Source: Bacillota bacterium (GTDB taxonomy: Bacteria > Bacillota > Clostridia > Lachnospirales > Lachnospiraceae). Taken from it: 64,000 bases of DNA. Within the stretch, counting starts at the first letter, position 1. Every line of letters begins with the position of its first letter. The position numbers and the translations under genes were made by a program. Positions 59,954-64,000 of the stretch are shown in pieces. The notes below the pieces were generated by a model. The model was not told the DNA's origin, ran no database searches, and saw only the letters and a list, made by a program, of their open reading frames with translations. The stretch is from positions 62,001-126,000 of the forward strand of contig JAFAGA010000073.1 of NCBI GenBank assembly GCA_023423045.1. Direction: 5' to 3'.

Positions 59954-61316
59954 TTTTTGTCCTCTTATACATCAGAACTCCGGCAACTGCCAGGAGGCCT
60001 CCCAGAATTGCACCGGGAATATAATTGGTGGAAGTTTTGGGCAGCTTTCCGCCATCTTCTGTCTTAGGTACGACGTTTTTTTGTCCCGCGGGCTTCTGAT
60101 CGATAATTTCTTCAATCTCGTTCCCGATATCGCTGGGCTTTCCCATCAGATAGTTAATGATATCCTGTGACATATAATAATCAGCAAGGAAGATATTATC
60201 TTCGCCATAGATAGTTAATTTGATTTTATTGATCGAAGTATTAAACTCGCTCATAAGCAGGAGATCGGAGATAGGTAAGGATATTTCCTTACCGTCGGAA
60301 AATACAGTGATTTCAAACCTAAGCTTCATCAGATCAAACAGTTCACTCAGATATGCAGCCATCTGTTGGGCCTGCTCTTCAGTGATTTCTGCATTAGGAT
60401 CCATGCCTTCAATTGTCTCGGACAGGCGTTCCAACAAGGAGGTCAGGCCATCGATAAAAGCAGGGCTGGTATAATAATCCTCCATCGAGGAAAAATAATT
60501 CTCAAGGTTTTTAATCTCAGCCTCGCTAAGATCCATCATCTTAAGCAGCTGGGCAAGCATTGCTTCGTCCATCACCGGATAGTCTTCGGAATCGCTGTAA
60601 GCGATCTCATTTAAATCATAAACGAAGATGTAATCGTTGATACTTTTTCCGTTCTGCTTCAAAAGAGCGAAGAGCGTTTCCTGATCTAAATCATATGAAT
60701 CATAGATAATGGAGAGATTACTGAGATCCGCTTTAATGACATCGCCCATATAATCCTTTAACTCATCCACACTCTTGAAGGTATCCAGGTCGGTTCCATA
60801 GATACTCAGAGCCTTAGACAGCATCTCCTTCGTAACTGTAAAGCCACGTTCCAAGCTGACTGCTGTCAGATAATCAACCAGATTGTTGTCAAATTCCGGA
60901 TCCTGTTCGAAGGTATTTTCATAGGTATAAAAGTAAATAGCATAATCCAAGTCATTCAGATAGATATAATCCTTTAATTCCTCGCCCTTATCAGAGAGGA
61001 GTTGGTTCAAAGAGGATTCATCCAGATTATATGTTTTGTAAATACCATTTAGATTGCTAAGGTCAGCCTTAATGACAGTCCCGCAGATCATGCGCATCTC
61101 TTCTACCGATGTAAATGACGATAAATTGAGATCGTTGGCCGAGAGGTAAGCATCCAGGTCCTCCCTGGTTACTTCAAAACCGCGTTCCTCACTGACCTTG
61201 CTTAAGTACATGTTCACATCCTCTTCAAAGACGGAACCTTCTGCTGCCAGTGCTGTTTGTGGAAGGAAACCAAACAATAGAGTCAGCAACAAGAGAAATA
61301 TCCCCAGTTTTTTCAT
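59928..61316 (-). CDS. Processed acidic surface protein with LPKTS sorting signal
   Basis: 462 residues, AAGGAG before the ATG. Signal peptide LGIFLLLLTLLFGFLPQTALA. Two ~105-residue repeats follow (residues ~30-135 and ~138-240) with the shared phrases RGF-VT-E-L, F-SV-E---, VIKADLSNL--IY--Y-LD and YI---DL. Strongly acidic. The C-terminus has LPKTS at 425-429, a hydrophobic stretch and KRTKNDKK tail, the sorting signal. This fits the family remembered as TIGR04383, which occurs beside a dedicated class D sortase; those normally carry LPxTA, so Ser here is a small deviation. Function of the family unknown. Confidence 0.87.
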   Translation of the reverse strand: MKKLGIFLLLLTLLFGFLPQTALAAEGSVFEEDVNMYLSKVSEERGFEVTREDLDAYLSANDLNLSSFTSVEEMRMICGTVIKADLSNLNGIYKTYNLDESSLNQLLSDKGEELKDYIYLNDLDYAIYFYTYENTFEQDPEFDNNLVDYLTAVSLERGFTVTKEMLSKALSIYGTDLDTFKSVDELKDYMGDVIKADLSNLSIIYDSYDLDQETLFALLKQNGKSINDYIFVYDLNEIAYSDSEDYPVMDEAMLAQLLKMMDLSEAEIKNLENYFSSMEDYYTSPAFIDGLTSLLERLSETIEGMDPNAEITEEQAQQMAAYLSELFDLMKLRFEITVFSDGKEISLPISDLLLMSEFNTSINKIKLTIYGEDNIFLADYYMSQDIINYLMGKPSDIGNEIEEIIDQKPAGQKNVVPKTEDGGKLPKTSTNYIPGAILGGLLAVAGVLMYKRTKNDKKESAK

Positions 61317-61343
61317 GTTATCTCCTTATATAATAGGTATAGT

Positions 61344-61377
61344 CATGCCAAAATACTAGATAAAGCATAATGGCATG
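61344..61377. promoter_or_regulatory. Dyad upstream of surface-protein operon
   Basis: CATGCCA and TGGCATG form a perfect 7-bp dyad with a 20-bp A/T-rich spacer, 28 bp before the surface-protein ATG, in the probable promoter region. An operator is possible; no clear -35/-10 pair was found. Confidence 0.35.
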
Positions 61378-61474
61378 CCCGCTAATTATATAATGCCGAG
61401 GCAGCGCTTTACTATATGTAAAGCGTTGTAAAACCAGGACATATCTGTAAAAAGTGGCATTGGCCTACAGTAGA

Positions 61475-61517
61475 TTGACAAAAAAGAAAACATAGGATAT
61501 AATGTTAGTATCCTAAC
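61475..61517 (+). promoter_or_regulatory. Promoter and predicted operator of marR-like gene
   Basis: TTGACA (61475-61480), 17-bp spacer, TATAAT (61498-61503), followed directly by the dyad GTTAGTATCCTAAC (61504-61517). A similar site recurs before the ABC exporter at 62048, so it is the likely binding site of the MarR protein. Confidence 0.8.
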
Positions 61518-61535
61518 AACATAGAGAGGTGAGAT

Positions 61536-61973
61536 ATGATGCAGAGAGATGCCATAGGCCGTGAGGTAAAAGTCTTGTCCAATATGATTAAGCGGAAAAT
61601 AGACAGTGCACAGGTATTTGCCCAGAATCAGGAGGTCACGGGAATGCATGGCTGGATCATTGGCTATCTGTACCGTAACCGCGAACGGGGAGACATCTTC
61701 CAGAGAGATATTGAAGCGGAATTCTCCATACGAAGATCAACGGCTACAGGGCTATTGCAGCTCATGGAGAAGAATGATCTCATTACCAGAGAAGCGGTGG
61801 AATACGATGCGAGGCTGAAAAAGCTGATCCTGACACCCAGGGCGATCGCGATCCATGAGGAGGTTATCCGGGTTATGGGAGATTTGGAGAAGCAGTTGGT
61901 GATAGGGCTGACAGAAGAAGAGATTGATGCATTTTTTGTAATTATCCGTAAAATGAAAGCCAATCTGGAATAA
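61536..61973 (+). CDS. MarR-family transcriptional regulator
   Basis: 145 residues; GAGAGGTGAGAT before the ATG. Winged-helix core: MHGWIIGYLYRNRERGDIFQRDIEAEF, then the recognition helix SIRRSTATGLLQLMEKNDLITREAVEYDARLKKLILTPRA, with the DxR wing motif (YDAR). It precedes a pair of ABC exporter genes, the common MarR-ABC-ABC layout for drug-responsive export. Autoregulation is suggested by the dyad at its start point. Confidence 0.92.
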   Translation: MMQRDAIGREVKVLSNMIKRKIDSAQVFAQNQEVTGMHGWIIGYLYRNRERGDIFQRDIEAEFSIRRSTATGLLQLMEKNDLITREAVEYDARLKKLILTPRAIAIHEEVIRVMGDLEKQLVIGLTEEEIDAFFVIIRKMKANLE

Positions 61974-62037
61974 AAAGCCAATCTGAAAAGGATACCGATA
62001 GAAATAGAATGCTATCCGGCCGGGACGGCTTTTTGTT
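61973..62037 (+). terminator. Probable terminator or attenuator after marR-like gene
   Basis: AAAAAGCC just after the stop can pair with GGCTTTTT (62028-62036 region), enclosing an inner GGATA/TATCC stem, followed by TGTTT. It may limit read-through from the regulator into the exporter. Confidence 0.5.
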
Positions 62038-62047
62038 TAGAGTAAAT

Positions 62048-62076
62048 GTTAGCTTCCTTACAGTTCGGAGGCTAAC
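62048..62076 (+). promoter_or_regulatory. Predicted MarR operator before the ABC exporter
   Basis: GTTAGCTTCCTTAC (62048-62061) matches the 14-bp dyad at 61504 at 11 of 14 positions. With the following GGAGGCTAAC (62067-62076) it forms a larger inverted repeat GTTAGCTTCC / GGAGGCTAAC (one mismatch). Confidence 0.6.
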
Positions 62077-62135
62077 GAGAAAGAAGAAAAGCAGAATGAA
62101 TATCTTTGCAATACAGCGACAGAACGGAGGTATAT

Positions 62136-63887
62136 ATGATAAGAAAATTAGCAAGATGTATAGGAGAGTATAAAAGGGATACGATCCTTACACCGATACT
62201 TGTATCCATAGAAGTGGTGGTAGATGTTATATTACCGCTGCTGATGGCTTATCTGATTGATGATGGAATAAACAAGGGTAATATGAATGTAATCGCAAAA
62301 TACGGCTTTCTGCTTATCGGATGTGCCCTCCTGTCCCTGCTCTTTGGAGCGGCATCGGGATGGTTTGCGGCGAACGCATCTGCCGGCTTTGCCAAGAATC
62401 TGCGAAAATCAATGTTTTATAGGGTGCAGGAATACTCTTTTTCTAATATTGATAAATTTTCGACGGCCAGTATCGTAACAAGGCTTACCACCGATGTGAC
62501 CAATGTTCAGAATTCATTTCAGCTGGTGATCCGTATTGCGGTCCGCAGTCCGCTGATGCTGATTTTCTCTCTGATCATGGCATTTGGGATCAACCGCAGG
62601 CTGTCACTGATCTTTATCGCTGTCGTTCCTTTCCTGGGACTTGGACTATATTACATCTTCCGCAAAGCGCACCCGATCTTCAAACGGGTATTCAAAACCT
62701 ATGACAGGCTGAATAATGTAGTACAGGAAAACCTGCGGGGCATCCGGGTGGTGAAGTCCTTCGTAAGGGAGGATTATGAGATCGATAAATTTAAGCAGGT
62801 ATCGGGCAGTATGTTTCAGGATTTCTCCAGGGCGGAGAAAATATTGGCCTTTAACAGCCCTTTAATGCAGACGGCGGTATATACCTGTATGCTGCTGCTC
62901 TCCTGGTTTGCCGCCCGGCTGATTGTAGGCGGTACCATGACGACGGGAGAGCTTACCAGCCTGATTACTTATACCATGCAGATTCTTATGAGCCTGATGA
63001 TGCTTTCCATGGTATTTGTTATGCTGACGATTTCCCGCACCTCCGCGGACCGGATTAGTGAGCTGCTGGAGGAGGAAAGCGATCTGCATAATGGTGAGAA
63101 CCCGATGACAGAAGTCAAAAACGGAGAAATTATCTTCGAAGATGTCAGCTTCAGCTATGCGAAGGATAAGAATAAACCATGCCTGAGCGATATCAGCCTT
63201 GAGATCAAGTCCGGTGAGACCGTGGGAATCATTGGCGGCACAGGCAGCTCCAAATCGAGTCTGGTTCAGCTGATTCCCCGCCTCTATGATGTGACGGAGG
63301 GAAGGGTGCGGGTCGGGGGCGTGGATGTACGGGATTACGACATTAAGACGCTGCGGGAAGAGGTGGCGATGGTGCTTCAGAAGAATGTCCTCTTCTCGGG
63401 GACCATCAAGGATAATCTTCTCTGGGGCAATGAGAATGCGACCCGGGAGGAGATGATTCGGGTATGTAAGCTGGCCTCGGCACATGATTTTATTGAGGCA
63501 TTCCCCAATAAATATGATACCTATATCGAGCAGGGAGGCTCTAATGTATCCGGCGGTCAGAAGCAGCGGCTCTGCATCGCCCGTGCCTTACTGAAAAAAC
63601 CCAAGATACTTATCTTAGATGATTCTACAAGTGCTGTGGATACGAAAACAGATGCCAGCATCCGCAGGGCATTTTATGAGGAGCTTCCGGATACTACAAA
63701 GATTATTATTGCACAGCGTATCTCGTCCATAGAGAGTGCGGATAAAATTGTTATTATGGACGGCGGCAGGGTGAATGCAGTGGGAACCCACGAGGAGCTG
63801 CTGAAGAATAACCCCATCTATCAAGAGGTATATTACTCCCAGGTGAAAGGAGGGAAGGAGCAAAATGGAGAAGACGAAACAGAATAA
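62136..63887 (+). CDS. ABC exporter half-transporter with altered catalytic site
   Basis: 583 residues from the ATG at 62136 (GGAGG upstream); the TTG at 62106 precedes the site. Six membrane helices in the first ~310 residues, then an ATPase domain. Walker A reads GGTGSSKSS with Ser before the Lys instead of Gly, signature VSGGQKQR is normal, and Walker B LILDDSTSAVD has Asp where the catalytic Glu should be. Such a degenerate site is typical of one half of heterodimeric multidrug exporters (BmrC/LmrC-like); the next gene would be the other half. Confidence 0.92.
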   Translation: MIRKLARCIGEYKRDTILTPILVSIEVVVDVILPLLMAYLIDDGINKGNMNVIAKYGFLLIGCALLSLLFGAASGWFAANASAGFAKNLRKSMFYRVQEYSFSNIDKFSTASIVTRLTTDVTNVQNSFQLVIRIAVRSPLMLIFSLIMAFGINRRLSLIFIAVVPFLGLGLYYIFRKAHPIFKRVFKTYDRLNNVVQENLRGIRVVKSFVREDYEIDKFKQVSGSMFQDFSRAEKILAFNSPLMQTAVYTCMLLLSWFAARLIVGGTMTTGELTSLITYTMQILMSLMMLSMVFVMLTISRTSADRISELLEEESDLHNGENPMTEVKNGEIIFEDVSFSYAKDKNKPCLSDISLEIKSGETVGIIGGTGSSKSSLVQLIPRLYDVTEGRVRVGGVDVRDYDIKTLREEVAMVLQKNVLFSGTIKDNLLWGNENATREEMIRVCKLASAHDFIEAFPNKYDTYIEQGGSNVSGGQKQRLCIARALLKKPKILILDDSTSAVDTKTDASIRRAFYEELPDTTKIIIAQRISSIESADKIVIMDGGRVNAVGTHEELLKNNPIYQEVYYSQVKGGKEQNGEDETE

Positions 63888-64000
63888 TCCTAAAAGAAGG
63901 GTCGATATTAAAACCATCAAAAGGCTCCTCTCCTACGTATTCGCTCAGTATAAGCTTCAGTTTGGTCTTGTGCTGGTATTTATCATGGTCAGTGCCCTGG
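63865..64000 (+). CDS. Second ABC exporter half-transporter (3' end outside window)
   Basis: The ATG at 63865 overlaps the previous gene by 23 bp and has GGAGGGAAGGAG upstream. The 45 visible codons read MEKTKQNNPKRRVDIKTIKR followed by the start of a first membrane segment (FGLVLVFIMVSAL). Short, but the coupling and basic N-terminus fit the partner subunit of the preceding half-transporter. Confidence 0.8.
   Translation, partial: MEKTKQNNPKRRVDIKTIKRLLSYVFAQYKLQFGLVLVFIMVSAL

Noticed and set aside
1..64000. tRNA, rRNA, prophage, insertion sequence, integrase or replication origin
   Set aside because: Looked for cloverleaf ends, transposase or integrase motifs, terminal inverted repeats and DnaA-box clusters; none was convincing.

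Overview
The window looks like chromosomal DNA of an anaerobic, saccharolytic Gram-positive bacterium of the Clostridia, most like a Lachnospiraceae member. Reasons: strong AGGAGG-type ribosome binding sites, TTGACA/TATAAT promoters, lipoprotein-anchored solute-binding proteins, LplB/LplC-type sugar permeases, a class D sortase with an LPxTG-type substrate, a SleB/LysM cell-wall hydrolase, an anaerobic sulfatase-maturase-like radical SAM enzyme, and moderate G+C. I saw no rRNA, tRNA, CRISPR array, insertion sequence or prophage. No database search was possible; family names come from motifs and memory.

Layout. 1-1029 (minus): a partial PHP-domain phosphoesterase and a small conserved clostridial protein. 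1337-16983 (plus): a long mannoside / N-glycan utilisation locus with a three-gene sugar ABC importer (permease, binding lipoprotein, permease), a CehA-like PHP protein, a PfkB sugar kinase, a GH4 glycosidase, a GH38 alpha-mannosidase, an M17 aminopeptidase, a GH125 alpha-mannosidase, and a final 522-residue protein I do not recognise that is translationally coupled to GH125. 17007-24449: a zinc-homeostasis cluster (TIGR03943 protein, a GTPase-permease fusion, a His-rich G3E GTPase, a Zur-like Fur repressor, ZnuB, ZnuC and divergent ZnuA) tied together by related 21-bp operator-like dyads; two of its promoters are near copies of each other.

24556-28924: an anSME-like radical SAM enzyme with no sulfatase nearby, a membrane HD-GYP sensor, a bacteriohemerythrin and a DUF2200 protein. 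28945-36349: an AraC regulator divergent from a second LplB/LplC/lipoprotein sugar importer with two Gfo/Idh/MocA dehydrogenases. 36413-41922: aspartate kinase, a D-2-hydroxyacid dehydrogenase, then a yybP-ykoY (Mn2+) riboswitch with an overlapping terminator in front of a P-type cation ATPase. 42024-49665: an alpha/beta hydrolase, a LytTR/DUF3021/membrane-protein operon, a YesN-like protein lacking most of its receiver domain and all of its HTH, a coiled-coil protein, a SleB hydrolase, a solitary membrane-anchored sugar-binding protein and a glycosidase remnant.

49905-55547 is a visibly A+T-rich segment built around BlaI/BlaR1-type signalling: a dead blaI copy with its operator-bearing promoter in front of a secreted amidase, a lipoprotein, then intact blaI-blaR1 followed by a frameshifted secreted-protein gene. 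The outer domain of this BlaR1-like protease is related to the C-terminal domain of that secreted protein, which is the most unusual system here. 55916-64000 holds release factor 3, an Smr protein, a J-domain/degenerate-GGDEF fusion, a class D sortase with its acidic surface protein, and a MarR regulator whose 14-bp dyad recurs before a heterodimeric ABC exporter that runs off the end.
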